DNA of 64,000 nucleotides from Phorcus lineatus (lineage: Eukaryota > Mollusca > Gastropoda > Trochida > Trochidae), in the NCBI GenBank assembly GCA_921293015.1, contig OV121084.1:51619864-51683863 (forward strand). Direction: 5' to 3'. This document shows, piece after piece, positions 12,901 to 22,300 of this stretch. A model generated the notes under the pieces. That model did not search any database, had not been told where the DNA came from, and saw nothing but the letters and a program-made list of their open reading frames with translations. Each line of letters begins with the position of its first letter. The first letter of the stretch is position 1. A program made the translations under genes and the position numbers.

Positions 12901-15900
12901 AATGATAAGCATATTGTTTACAGGTTGATGTTTTACATTAGGTATACAATAATACCTATATTGTCCAATTTTTGTTGGTTTAAATAAAAAATCAGAATAA
13001 AACATTGCCCAATATATCATTTAACAAACAGAGTCTTGGGTTTTGCAACTCATCAGTTATTGCATTATCAACATGTATTATATATAAGGTTGATGGTTGT
13101 CTGTCATCGTCTATTTGGCCTCTGTTATGGTTCATATATATACATCCACCATATTTACTAGTTTTAAGCATTGGTCAAGGCTTGTCAAAATTATGCAATG
13201 ATATGCTTACTAAATACCCACCTATATATCCTCACCTGTCAGGGTTCACCAGTAGGTCAGCTTAAAATCGTTTTGTAAAAACAAGTTATGATCACTGATC
13301 GAGTAAATACAATAGAACTACAGCATTGTGTCATTTACTGGTGCAAAGATATCCAATTGCGCTCTTATGAAAGTTCATGGTGAGTCCAGTATGTTTACAC
13401 TGAATCCTTAATTATTACAAATGGTGCATCAATTTTATAACAAAGTTACATCCCGGCCACGACAGTAACTAAAGTATCTGTGTACCAAACATGTTGCACC
13501 TTTATGAGCTAAAGCTGTACTAAATTTTGTATGACAATTTGTTTCGGAGAGGAATGCGTGAAAAGGCTTCACTTTAACACATATTTAGCCCATCTTTGGG
13601 GGAGGATCAGTTCCAAATATACCATTGATCCCCTGTGTACAATTTGAGTGTGCAGCAGGATTGGAGGAAGTGTCTAAATGCAAACGTTATTACCGAAGCC
13701 CAACGGATGGACGACGGACGACATGCCATAAGCATCGAAGACCTGATGAGCTGATTAAACTAGTCAAATGTTTTTTTACAGAGATAACTACAACATCAAC
13801 TACTACAACAACAACTACTACCACGACAACAACAACGCCTACAACAACCACGACCACAACCACAACAACCACAACTCCTACCACAACAACTCCAACCACA
13901 ACAACGCCTACCACAACAACCACGACTACAACCACAACAACTCCTACCACAACAACTACTACAACCACCACAACTACCACAACAACTACTACAACCCCAA
14001 CAACTCCTACCACAACAACTCCTACCACAACAACCACGACTACAACCACAACTCCTACCACAACAACAACTACTACAACCACCACAACCACAACTCCAAC
14101 CACTACAACTCCCACCACAACAACGCCTACCACAACAATCACCACTTCAACCACAACCACAACTCCCACAACAACAGCTACAACCACAACAACGCTTTCC
14201 ACAACAACCACGACTACAACCACAACAACAACAACTCCAACCACAACAACGCCTACCACAACAACCACGACTACAACCACAACTCCCACCACAACTACAA
14301 CCACAACAACGCCTTCCACAACAACCACCACTACAACCATAACAACAACTCCAACCACAACATCTCCTACCACAACTCCAACCACAACAACGACTCCCAC
14401 GACAACCACTACAGCCACAACTCCCATCACAACTTCAACCACAACTACACCAACTCCAACCACAATAACCTCATCAACAACAGCTCCCAAAACAACAACG
14501 ACAACTACAACCACAACAACCACAACCACAACTCCAACCACAACAACCACAACGACCACCACCAAACCCACAACCACAACGACTTCAAGTACAAGCACAA
14601 CATCCACAACTACCACAATTTCTACTACACCAATTTCAACAACCGCAACAACTTCAACCACAACCGCTCCCACCACAACTGTCACAATAACCCAAACCAA
14701 AACGACAACCACAACTTCCTCTACAACTACCACAAGTTCAACAACGACTTCTACTTCTCCTGCATCCACCCTTTCAACTTCACAACCTCACGGGTTGTTT
14801 CAAGGTGTGTATGTTTTCAGGTTGGATATGGGCAAAACAAAATTTATTTTTTGAGATAACATATTATCAAATAGGTTAGAGGACCCTTTTAATATTGATG
14901 AATAGTTATATTAATTTTGAAAGATTGTTATAAATGTGAATTGCTTTAAGTGACCCCGATAAACAGGAAATAAAATAAGCAAATAACCTGTAAATTCAAG
15001 TTAATTATCCTCTCAATTATTTTATGAGTGCCTCATTTGAATATACATTGTTGTAGTTAATGTGAATTTAAGAACAGCTTATATTATGTTTACAGAAAAC
15101 TGCAAGGCGCCAGGTAACTATTTTCTGCTTCTTATTTTATAGAGATCCGCTGTATGAAGAAACACAACTAACTAATTAACTTAATTGGGTTGTGAACCCT
15201 CACGATGCACTGGCGCATGCAACTGTATCGCAGATTTAAAGAATTCTTATCATTACAGACAATCTGCTCTCAATTATCCACCAGATACCAGAATTATTTA
15301 TTGCAAAGTTGCATTCAATCTGCATGAACATTTTTACATAATCTGAGGACCAAAAACGGCTGTCATGATGGAGAATACAACAGAAAGCTTTATCTATGTA
15401 TAACGATCGGTAAAGTTACAGATCTGTCTGAAATAAATTCGGTACAGTTACAGATTTGTCTTGAATAAGTTCTAGGTTTGAAAGTCAACTGATATTCCCT
15501 TTTCGTTTTTGCATGTGACCGGTATAATTTCTAATTAACACGCTGAAAGGATAACCACCTCATTTCGAGAGTTAAACAAAGTAACCGTCAGATCTACTCT
15601 GTTGGGTACCAATGACACAGCTGTCAAGAGGTTGATTTTCATCTTTTTGAAAACCCGCTGACCAGATATTATAGTATTAGTAATAGTAGTATCTTGCATG
15701 GGCGATTAATAAAAGAGTTTGTTGTCTCGTTGGTTTTGTTATAGTGGTCTGTTGGGACGTGGTATTCCCTTTTGGTTTTACAATTTGATTAATACAGCTC
15801 ATGAGAGGTATATCTTATATTTGTTCCCAAAAGTTACATAGTAAATATTACATATTTAATAATAACAAAAATGTGTCAATAATTAAAGCTTAGGGATGAT

Positions 15901-17391
15901 TTCTCATGCGTAGCAATCATTTTTTGCTATCAAATGATGTTTTGAGTGGCAACCACTTATCATTAAATTTTTCAATTTCATTAATTCATCTGGAAATAAA
16001 AGATTTCTACCAGAAATATTTGTTATATAATGCTTTCAACAGATACATTGAAAATCAAATTCTTTCTTCCATAGATTGAAATAATTTTGGGGAGAAATGA
16101 AAAATAAATTCATCAACGCATTTTTGTAATGTAACACCAAAGTTAATATTTCAGGAAATATATCTTAAGCGGAAAATCTTATTTATAAAACATTCCAGTT
16201 CATTTAAAAATTTCATAGTTTCACAACATCAAATAAACATGACACTCTCAGAATCCTCATTGCAGAAGGTATAGAAAACATTGTAAATAAGATTCAATTT
16301 CAATACTTCCTTTTCAATTTGCAACATATGTTTATCATTCTTGCCACTAGACAAATCCGATCAAAAGCTTTTTATAATAAGAATATAGTAATGAAGATTT
16401 GCAAATGAATTCATTAACGTAAATTCTTCACAATGAGGAATAGTTTAAATTGAAATACTGGTAAAGAATTACTAAAACGTAAATGAGCATGAAAAACAAT
16501 AAAAAGGGTATCTATGCATTATTTGTATGAAAATGAAAAGCATATTACCTCACCTTTTGATCATCACGTGTCAAGTGATTCAAATGTGAACGTCCGAAGC
16601 CCAGGATTTTGATGTTTCATGAGAATAAATGTAAGTGCACCAGGATAAAAGTTAAACATTCATACAATATTGACAATGTACCAATCGTATATAATTTGAA
16701 GAAATAATAATACTCGATATTTCTTCTCTGTTTGCAGACAAACTTACTATGGTAAGTAAACCTCTTCATAGTGACAATACGAATTATGAAAATAAACCCT
16801 GTAATATCAAAAATATGATTTATAAAACTGACAATAGCTCATTTAATAAAGGTTTAAACATCATCATGTATGAAGAATGGTTTTCCATTTCAATTTGTGA
16901 GGTGTATATTCGCTCTCAAAACAGAAAGATTTAAACCACAGGAAACGTTAAGCGCGCGTAGGTTCCGCAAATGATATAAATATAACCAGTTTCCATAGTA
17001 TCCACCCAATTTTCTTAGTTCGCCAACAGGGATAACTGTTTTCATATCCGTTGCGGAAAACACGTGCGCTAGACTTATATGTAGCATGTGTTTAAACTAA
17101 ATATTCTTTCAGGATCGGGCATTTGACAGCGGACAATTGACCTGTGCCTGTGTCAGTGCACAAACACAGAAATCTGTTCAGGTAATTCCCCCCAGGGCGT
17201 CCAACATACAACTCCTTACTAGTGCTGGGATCGGCTTTGGATCAGGTGTAGTCGTCGTATGTTTGACGAGTGTTCTGTGTATGGTAATCAGGAGAAACAC
17301 CAACAAGGGGCGACAACCTATGAGACGCAGAACCAATACAATACAGTCAATACCTGATATACGGAGCAATCTTAATGTGGAGTCATTTTAG
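1..17391 (+). CDS. Type I membrane glycoprotein: EGF, tandem Cys modules, Thr/Pro mucin stalk, TM (3' part of gene, 21 exons)
   Basis: Model of 21 exons joined by GT-AG introns whose phases all match. Joined in-window coding sequence is about 2787 nt (928 residues plus stop); the 5' end lies outside the window. Order: a short Cys-containing region, one six-Cys EGF domain, tandem modules of about 110-130 residues (pattern C-x(4,5)-C-x-V-x-V, later ICLES...TTKDCF), a Thr/Pro stalk, a short Cys region (LTCACV), a hydrophobic helix and a basic tail (RRNTNKGRQPMRRR). It is most likely a cell-surface glycoprotein with its N-terminus outside. I do not recognise a named family for the modules; they resemble the ICxxAxDS...RCFTI modules of the convergent gene at 18417-46385 and, loosely, putative Ig-like (He_PIG type) repeats. 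Function unknown. The exon chain is well supported because every junction preserves frame; the exact 5' edge of the first exon is not visible. Confidence 0.75.
429..484 (+). CDS. Gene 1 exon b
   Basis: Acceptor ctttccag, donor GTATGT, phase 2 to 1. Encodes LGNNLEISSYKLDLRTHGR, which links smoothly to the EGF exon that follows. Confidence 0.55.
811..918 (+). CDS. Gene 1 exon c: EGF-like domain
   Basis: A 36-residue EGF domain with six cysteines, DPCASEMCSGHGSC followed by CVCQDNFEGPKC. It has no D-x-D-E-C start and no Asx-hydroxylation pattern, so it is a non-calcium type. Symmetric phase 1-1, acceptor attgcag, donor GTAAGT. Confidence 0.85.
1237..1271 (+). CDS. Gene 1 exon d
   Basis: Short linker exon (AIVALQLKYISK), acceptor ttgcag, donor GTAAGC, phase 1 to 0. 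Its end phase fits the next exon across an intron that has received a LINE insertion. Confidence 0.5.
1570..3640 (-). mobile_element. 5'-truncated non-LTR retrotransposon (LINE), RT and zf-RVT regions
   Basis: One open frame of 616 codons (3636 down to 1786) encodes the second half of a reverse transcriptase. It starts within a degenerate form of the RGCRQGDPLSPY motif (here RGCRHGNPLSPY) and continues with the catalytic YADD box (AQYADDTEF) and SGLKIN. A C-terminal zinc-binding segment follows, CTFC…HLFWHC (zf-RVT type). The endonuclease and first RT motifs are absent, as expected for 5' truncation. An A-rich tail on the minus strand (T-rich at 1570-1615 on plus) marks the 3' end. The long intact frame suggests fairly recent insertion. 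The clade is probably L1/Tx1-like, judged only from motif style. It lies in an intron of gene 1, antisense to it, and stops about 45 bp from the next exon. Confidence 0.9.
3684..3784 (+). CDS. Gene 1 exon e: module 1, first Cys strand pair
   Basis: Acceptor ccacacag, donor GTGTGT, phase 0 to 2. PRIVGPTLSN…IYCVTECFIDVTVNPG matches the pattern of the later exons TCFEGSTCQVSL and DCQGEICKVHV, which supports it as a true repeat unit. Confidence 0.65.
3928..3957. repeat. (ATT)n microsatellite
   Basis: About ten uninterrupted ATT units in the intron. Confidence 0.9.
4433..4582 (+). CDS. Gene 1 exon f: module 1, second part
   Basis: Phase 2-2. Ends …TPDDFSSLCLTAESPT, equivalent to the ICLES and IICSMAEDS strands of the other modules. 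Acceptor gttcgacag, donor GTATGT. Confidence 0.65.
4795..4838 (+). CDS. Gene 1 exon g: module 1, third part
   Basis: Phase 2-1. Encodes EKSDPWCVLMFVKT, the equivalent of the DCFQYQI strand in module 2. Acceptor atattacag, donor GTAAGA. Confidence 0.65.
5283..5302 (+). CDS. Gene 1 exon h: module 1 linker micro-exon
   Basis: A 20-nt exon (ISEVVSN), phase 1 to 0, acceptor cttttgcag, donor GTGAGC. It holds the same place as the 41-nt exon at 7584. Its small size makes it the least certain of the module exons. Confidence 0.5.
5652..5749 (+). CDS. Gene 1 exon i: module 2, first Cys strand pair
   Basis: Phase 0-2. Contains LTCFEGSTCQVSLNTKPGT, the clearest copy of the C-x(4)-C-x-V signature. Acceptor aatacag, donor GTAAGT. 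Confidence 0.7.
6576..6701 (+). CDS. Gene 1 exon j: module 2, second part
   Basis: Phase 2-2. Ends VGSVGYHRICLES; the G…RICLES strand matches [12 protein letters not shown] in the minus-strand gene. Acceptor tttcaag, donor GTATGT. Confidence 0.7.
6938..6987 (+). CDS. Gene 1 exon k: module 2, third part
   Basis: Phase 2-1. QKTTKDCFQYQILQKP carries the T-x-D-C-F strand. Acceptor tatttcag, donor GTAAGT. Confidence 0.7.
7078..7548 (+). mobile_element. MITE family A, copy 1
   Basis: A 471-bp non-coding element bounded by the inverted repeats AGAGCCACTCCGTGA and TCACGGAGTGGCTCT. Two more copies lie at 24462-24880 and 56988-57452 (the latter inverted). No transposase frame is present, so it is a non-autonomous DNA element. 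Confidence 0.85.
7584..7624 (+). CDS. Gene 1 exon l: module 2 linker
   Basis: Phase 1-0, PPKLSSHCSGSAKP, acceptor tttttttcag, donor GTAATC. It starts 36 bp after the MITE A right end. Confidence 0.65.
7994..8091 (+). CDS. Gene 1 exon m: module 3, first Cys strand pair
   Basis: Phase 0-2. LDCQGEICKVHVFLKVDACTD aligns with the first exons of modules 1 and 2. Acceptor taattcag, donor GTAACT. Confidence 0.7.
8833..8987 (+). CDS. Gene 1 exon n: module 3, second part
   Basis: Phase 2-1. Starts KSYHVTADPDTG and ends RTCMKFTIG. Two donors are possible: GTAGTC after 8987, which keeps the frame with the next exon, and GTAAGT after 8998, which would bring in a stop. The first is chosen for that reason. 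Confidence 0.65.
9190..9592 (+). mobile_element. MITE family B, copy 1 (degraded ends)
   Basis: Shares its body with the element at 45249-45707, for example the segments around 'aatgtagaacgctgattgg' and 'cagcgacgccgtttcaaaa'. Its right end 'atgacggagctac…tgttgggagagaatgg' is intact. No coding capacity. Confidence 0.8.
9593..11235. other. Intron sequence of gene 1, nothing recognised
   Basis: AT-rich, frames closed in all six readings, with no repeat partner noticed elsewhere in the window. Confidence 0.6.
11236..11320 (+). CDS. Gene 1 exon o: last module, first part
   Basis: Phase 1-2. TPKTFVREILCDIDKQPCW keeps the two-Cys spacing of the other first-strand exons (C-x(6)-C here). Acceptor tttgaacag, donor GTAAGT. 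Confidence 0.65.
11722..11862 (+). CDS. Gene 1 exon p: last module, second part
   Basis: Phase 2-2. …LIDGQLVQLMKYAPSTGGQ then YPVCLDGTTG. Acceptor tccaaaag is weak, but the frame and both neighbouring phases fit only this choice. Donor GTAATT. Confidence 0.6.
12851..12882 (+). CDS. Gene 1 exon q: last module, third part
   Basis: A 32-nt exon, phase 2-1, encoding CPNPVTINIQ. Acceptor acatgcag, donor GTAAGT. Confidence 0.6.
12883..13781. other. Intron with possible alternative exon start at 13659
   Basis: From 13659 (acceptor tgcagcag) the frame is open straight into the mucin exon and encodes EEVSKCKRYYRSPTDG then TCHKHRR. Both acceptors accept phase 1. Use of the upstream one would add 41 residues with three Cys before the stalk. 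Confidence 0.45.
13782..14804 (+). CDS. Gene 1 exon r: Thr/Pro mucin-like stalk
   Basis: A single exon of about 341 codons, nearly all ACN (Thr) with regular CCN (Pro) breaks. It is built from irregular TTTTTTP-like units, with Ser appearing near both ends. Such a stretch is expected to be densely O-glycosylated and to form a stiff extracellular stalk. Acceptor tttttttacag, donor GTGTGT, phase 1-1. The plus frame is chosen because it links in phase to exons on both sides; the antisense poly-Val frame and the Asn/His frame are shadows. Confidence 0.8.
13790..14760. repeat. (ACN)n/(CCN)n low-complexity coding tract
   Basis: Imperfect trinucleotide repetition 'aca aca acc…cct' over nearly 1 kb. 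Third-base variation (acc, aca, act, acg) shows that the protein sequence is kept rather than a pure microsatellite. Confidence 0.85.
15096..15113 (+). CDS. Gene 1 exon s: micro-exon
   Basis: An 18-nt exon (ENCKAP), phase 1-1, acceptor tttacag, donor GTAACT. It adds a Cys between the stalk and the membrane. Confidence 0.5.
15880..16470 (-). mobile_element. Decayed LINE fragment (zf-RVT end)
   Basis: The minus strand reads, with frameshifts and stops, as a C-terminal RT zinc segment resembling F-C-N-E-D-S-E-S-V followed by a terminal region. This is the same style as CTFC…HLFWHC in the LINE at 1570-3640. It is too broken to define the ends. Confidence 0.5.
16738..16751 (+). CDS. Gene 1 exon t: micro-exon
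   Basis: A 14-nt exon (DKLTM), phase 1-0, acceptor tgtttgcag, donor GTAAGT. It is accepted only because its length converts the phase between its neighbours correctly. Confidence 0.45.
17113..17391 (+). CDS. Gene 1 last exon: juxtamembrane Cys region, TM helix, basic tail, stop
   Basis: Begins DRAFDSGQLTCACVSAQ after acceptor ctttcag. A hydrophobic span of about 25 residues (around AGIGFGSGVVVVCLTSVLC) follows, then RRNTNK and PMRRR, then a 22-residue tail ending VESF and a TAG stop. Positive residues directly after the helix place the tail in the cytoplasm. Confidence 0.8.
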   Translation, partial: DRAFDSGQLTCACVSAQTQKSVQVIPPRASNIQLLTSAGIGFGSGVVVVCLTSVLCMVIRRNTNKGRQPMRRRTNTIQSIPDIRSNLNVESF

Positions 17392-17565
17392 TCGTCTTTA
17401 TGATATGGTCCAATAGACTCCTTGTGGTTTGGAAAAAATTATTTAAGTCTGTTTGATAGAGGCCATTGATCTAACCTACCAATAGGTGAAACTAAAAGAT
17501 TTCCTCGGAAACTGCAATAGTTGATTTTTTAACAACAGCGTCACTTGATATTTTACTGTGAATTA

Positions 17566-17604
17566 AATAAACCCTTGGTTGTATATGTTGTCAGTTTCAA
17601 TAAA
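17566..17604 (+). terminator. Gene 1 poly(A) signals
   Basis: Two AATAAA hexamers (at 17566 and 17599), 175-210 bp after the stop, in an AT-rich 3' UTR. Confidence 0.6.
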
Positions 17605-17912
17605 ATCTGCAGTGTTTGTTTTGAGTTTCATTTGATAAATCAGTGCATTTTAATCCACAGAGCTCCGTGGATATATATTATGGTACAATATAATATAGAT
17701 TTATATAATATCAGTGTAGTGTATAGTATAGTACAGTCCGGTTAAATACCTATGAATATTTTTTAGGGAAAATTGTTTGGCTTAGGGCAATCAGCCATTT
17801 GCAGTTATTATTTTTTTAATTTGACAAAGATATATGTAATGAATTACTCCTTGATTGACACATTGAATGAAATGCGTAACGAAAAATAACAAAATACATA
17901 ACTGTTGCAAAT

Positions 17913-17918
17913 TTTATT
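17913..17918 (-). terminator. Gene 2 poly(A) signal
   Basis: AATAAA on the minus strand about 500 bp past the gene 2 stop. About 310 bp separates it from the plus-strand signals of gene 1, so the two transcripts end close together or may overlap. Confidence 0.5.
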
Positions 17919-18416
17919 GACAAAATATCTTTTTAATTGTTGAGAGTATACATAGGCCATCATCCATTTCAATCCTAGTTTTTCTGTACCGACATAAGTC
18001 CGCGTTGAACGTGTAGCCGTCTTCTCCGGACAAGGATGTTTCTAACATGATTTACAGTCGCTAACGTAAAGACCTACATGCTCCTGTATAAACTGTGATT
18101 CAGCTTCAAAACAACTTCTATTGAGAAGCAAACACAATCAACATTAAAACATAACAGTTTCTGACCTCTGATGTCTGAACTAATATACGGCCTAAATTCA
18201 CATGTAATTAATGGAACATTGACTATCATGTGTATTATGACAAAACTCATTAAAAACTTTCTGTTTACACACTGAGATGAAGTTAGTTCCTTGCTGAGTT
18301 TTAAAAAAATAGTGTTTACAACTGCGGAACGCAGTTATCAATCACATAAGGTGTGATGCGAGGGGAATTTGAACATATGTCGCAGGGAGACGGCAAACGG
18401 CATTTAAAGGCGTAGT

Positions 18417-19355
18417 TTAAAAGGGTGTTTTATAGATGTTGATTCTGCTAGTGTTGGTTGTACCGGCTGTGTCATTACGACTTCCAACATTTGTCGGTTG
18501 TGCAGAGTCATGACTGGAAGAACTCACAGGGTTTTCCCCCGTTGAGATGACCCACCTCTCAGTCCGAGAGGACGTTATATTCACACGATCAATTGCAGAC
18601 CCGCCGTCGTTTAATGCATCCTGGGTGGAGCGTCTCCGCCATGGCAACGTCTCTTCACCGACTTTGATTTGTTGGTTTTCCCATGATCGTGGTTTTGGCT
18701 TTCCGGTCGCCTTTGCGTTGTATTCATCTGCAAACCCTTCATTATTCAGTGTATCCGTAGTAAAACTATTTTGTATTGGTTTTGATCTATCATTCAAATC
18801 ATTCCAAGTTTCACCAATAGATTCTATTTCCGATGGTGTTCCCTTTGAACTACGCCCATCAAAGGAGGTTTCCATTTCCCATGGCTGAAGTTTGGAGCTT
18901 CCTTTTTCACTCCTTGATCCTTTAGCTTTATTTCTGTGAGCCGGGCGTTCTGTTTCTTTGCTGATTCTTCCCCGGCGATTTATCTCAGCCTCTCGCCACG
19001 GCTTTTCTCCAGCATCAGTCAGCCAGGTCCTGAATGTCCTGTCTGACATGGTATCTCTGCTATCATCCCATGGATCCATCAAGTCCATATCCTGATACGA
19101 AAATGTGTTGTTTCCAGGATCTATCTGACTACGCTTCCTGCCTTTGCCAGTGTCATCTCTACAGCAGAAATGCTTCAGTAGGTAGTAGAATCCGATCCCT
19201 AGAGCAACTCCTATAGGAAATCCTACTGCGCCTGCAATGATGTCTCGATTTGATACTCGTCGCTCAGTTGGTTTAGGGTCTGGTGAGGGAAATCCTTTCC
19301 CAATGAAGCAGTGGCAGTTAGAATAGGATGAATCCACACAACCTGTCCCAAGCAG
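18417..19355 (-). CDS. Gene 2 last exon: juxtamembrane, TM helix, cytoplasmic tail
   Basis: Acceptor atatttcag, phase 0. About 312 residues: [11 protein letters not shown], then a helix (around [20 protein letters not shown]), then [12 protein letters not shown] as a stop-transfer signal, then a hydrophilic Ser/Thr/Arg-rich tail of about 250 residues. Counting the Val at 19337 as residue 1, tail tryptophans fall at about 90, 105, 114, 153, 178, 219, 233 and 262. Most sit in the form [P/S/T]-W-[D/E/R/N] (DPWDD, KPWRE, QPWEM, ETWND, RSWEN, LPWRR). No kinase, TIR, death or ITAM-type motif was seen. The tail ends KTPF. Confidence 0.85.
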   Translation of the reverse strand: MLGTGCVDSSYSNCHCFIGKGFPSPDPKPTERRVSNRDIIAGAVGFPIGVALGIGFYYLLKHFCCRDDTGKGRKRSQIDPGNNTFSYQDMDLMDPWDDSRDTMSDRTFRTWLTDAGEKPWREAEINRRGRISKETERPAHRNKAKGSRSEKGSSKLQPWEMETSFDGRSSKGTPSEIESIGETWNDLNDRSKPIQNSFTTDTLNNEGFADEYNAKATGKPKPRSWENQQIKVGEETLPWRRRSTQDALNDGGSAIDRVNITSSRTERWVISTGENPVSSSSHDSAQPTNVGSRNDTAGTTNTSRINIYKTPF

Positions 19356-22300
19356 CTGAAATATTCAATGAATGACTCGCAGGAACGTATATTGCCGAAG
19401 ACAAGAGTCTATGTGACAGATCAAGCAATTATAACTTTGAAAAGATGTAGAGGGTTAACTTTTGGCAAGATTGATAATATATATCTTCAGATGGCCAATC
19501 TCAATAATAATGTCTTCAGGAGTGTATCAATACTCACTTCTAAGAAGTTATTGACTATCCTCCGTTTCCTATATTTAAATGAATTTTCTATGTCTGTTCT
19601 CTATTAACAGGACAATGTTTGCAAAACACACCGCTGAAGTCGTTTGACTATTTAGTATTTCCCCTTTTCAGTTTAAAACGTTAGATTCTCTTTCCTTTCA
19701 AATGTTTCTGTTTAAATAGATATGTGTGAAAAACGTCTTCAATATACATCTTTTTCAATACATACATTCCCATATTTTTGTAAATTTGATAATTGCCAAT
19801 GAATCAATGAACAATGTATTACCCTGTCGTGTTTGGGGAGGCGGACCTTGTCCTGACAGTTTGACCCCTCCCACCATGGGTCACAGTGACACGTGTACCC
19901 TGTTGCACTATTGGTACAGTTGCCGCCATTTTGGCATCTACCATTCGTACAGTGGTTGATTTCTGAAACATTTGAGCACATTTAAACATCGCTATTCATT
20001 TTCAACACATATAGGTTGGTTTTTGTTAAAAAAACTATAAGGTATGGAATTAAATTGCGTATAGTCCATGTTTCAAACTTGAGTCTATTGTCATCGTCAC
20101 GTGATTATCTAATACCATGTTTTCATTTTACATCAACTAAACTTCTTGATTGCGAATGAATAATGAATAATTAAATGGTATGACCACAATGTATTCCATG
20201 CTAAACAGTTGATTGCTTTAGCGAAAATGTTTGTTGTCAAAACTATCAAAACAATACTAAAGTTTGGGCTACAGCTTTAGGAAAAAATTCACTAGGCCAT
20301 CAAATTATATGATAAGGGTATGTAACATAGACATATAAAATATTATCCCACATTTGACATTGGTTCTTGAGGTGCACAGGAAAGTTTCAATTTACGTACC
20401 TGTCTCACAGTTGATACCAGTATATCCCTGCAGGCACGTGCACATGTGAGAAGCAACCAGGCTGGTGCACGTGCCCCCGTGTCTGCATGGACTGCTCTTA
20501 CATTCATCAATAACTGTCAATTAAATAAAATAGAAATTGACAAAATAAGTTAGAATAACTGTATAACCGAGCAAAATGATAGAGTAGTAATTATTGTTCA
20601 GACCCGTCTCTACATATTTACATGGGTTGCTAGCACATTCATCAACGAATAAGAATGGAAAATACAAAGTCTTGATATTAGATCGTTACGAGATAATCAT
20701 GTCGAACCACCACGCACCACAAGTACTACAGAGAGCACAACATATTTTGCAACAGTTGGCACTATCTTGTTTGAACAACTGATTCAAAACAACACATATG
20801 TTGGATATAAAACCGAGGGAAGGGTAGAGATGAATTAAAGTACCGGTTTTACAGTCGAGTCCTGTGTACCCGGGAGAACACGTGCAACTGTAGGCGTCAA
20901 CCAGATCAGTACAGCTTGCGCCATGGTGACAAGGATCACTGGCACATTCGTCTATCTCTGCACAAGTACACACGAAAAAGCATTAACTTGAGTTTGGACA
21001 TACTAATTCATTGTTATCTTTTAAGTCATTATAGTGCTTCTGACGATCTTATTGAAATGAGATCTAGCCATTCGCTCACATTTCTTTTTCTCTACGCAGC
21101 TTTAGATGTGCTATTTGAGATCAAAGGCGGATAGCGAAACAGATAGCTCGCAACCTGACCCCAAAAACTCTAAACGGTGCTAACGGATGATTTAACCCAG
21201 TGCAGTCTATTTTGGGGCCTTTTCCGGCACAAAGGTCTAGAGAGTGCGATCGAATTGGGTATTTTTACAAAACCAGTGACTTTGATATCTTATCTTTTTT
21301 AGATTGGGCCTCAGGTACCTTGTGATAAGACATTTATTTGCTAACAGGAAGTGAACATAATTGTGTAATATTTTTAGCATATCTGATGAATTTCCTTAAA
21401 TATCTATATAGCATACACAGAAACGACTCTATCGAGATACCTTTTTTCACTTTCCTTTGCTCTGCTGTGACACTCATTAAGACAATCTGACCGCAATGGA
21501 ACCCTCTTCGTATAGTTACTTCGTTATTGATATAGATCAAAGAACTACGGATTGAGATTTTCAAGGATTACTCAAATGGTTTCAAGAGTCCATGTCGCCA
21601 GTACAAGGATGCAAAGAGCTCAACAGCGACACAGACTAGTCACCTGATTGGCACCTCTCCCCCGTGTAGCCAGGTTGACATGAGCAGGTGTAGGAGTCCA
21701 CCCCATCACTGCAGCTTCCTCCATTCAAACACGGGTCACTCACACACTCGTCGATATCTGAAAAGTTTTAACTTGATAAAAGAAAGCTACATGTATATTA
21801 CAGTTCATTATTCCATCTTAATGTACTCTGCCAATTACACAGTCATTATACTCTGCTCCATACAGTCAACGAATATTTTATCAAGATGGGAATATTCTTT
21901 TTTAGAAAATATTAAAATGTGACATTATCTTATAAACAACCTTATCATCGTTTAAGAAAGTGAAATGACAATAAAAGATATTTGCAGTGTATGTTGTAAT
22001 TAATAAGTGGAAAAATTACTACATAAATACCTGTTTGACAGTGGCTTCCAGTATATCCTTGGATGCACGTGCATGTCCAGGAGTCCACTGCATCAATACA
22101 CGTGCCACCATTCTCACACGGGGAACTATCACATTCATCGATATCTGTCCGGAAAAGGAAAATATCATACAGGGTATTAAACATGTATTTTATGAAGAAA
22201 ACCGGGGAAAATCATATAACGATATTGGACTTTTCCAATGGTTGAAAACCAGTTTAGCAGTTACACACGAAAACATTGATTCTGACATGTTCCACTCTTG

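Noticed and set aside
13690..14769. Long minus-strand frame rich in Val (about 359 codons)
   Set aside because: It is the exact complement of the Thr/Pro codons (ACN read as NGT/GTN), with no splice or start support; the plus strand frame joins exons on both sides.
13768..14859. Second plus-strand frame rich in Asn/His/Tyr
   Set aside because: Frame shadow of the repeat; does not match the phases of neighbouring exons.
18547..18888. Plus-strand frame of 113 codons
   Set aside because: Antisense to the cytoplasmic tail exon of gene 2, no supporting features.
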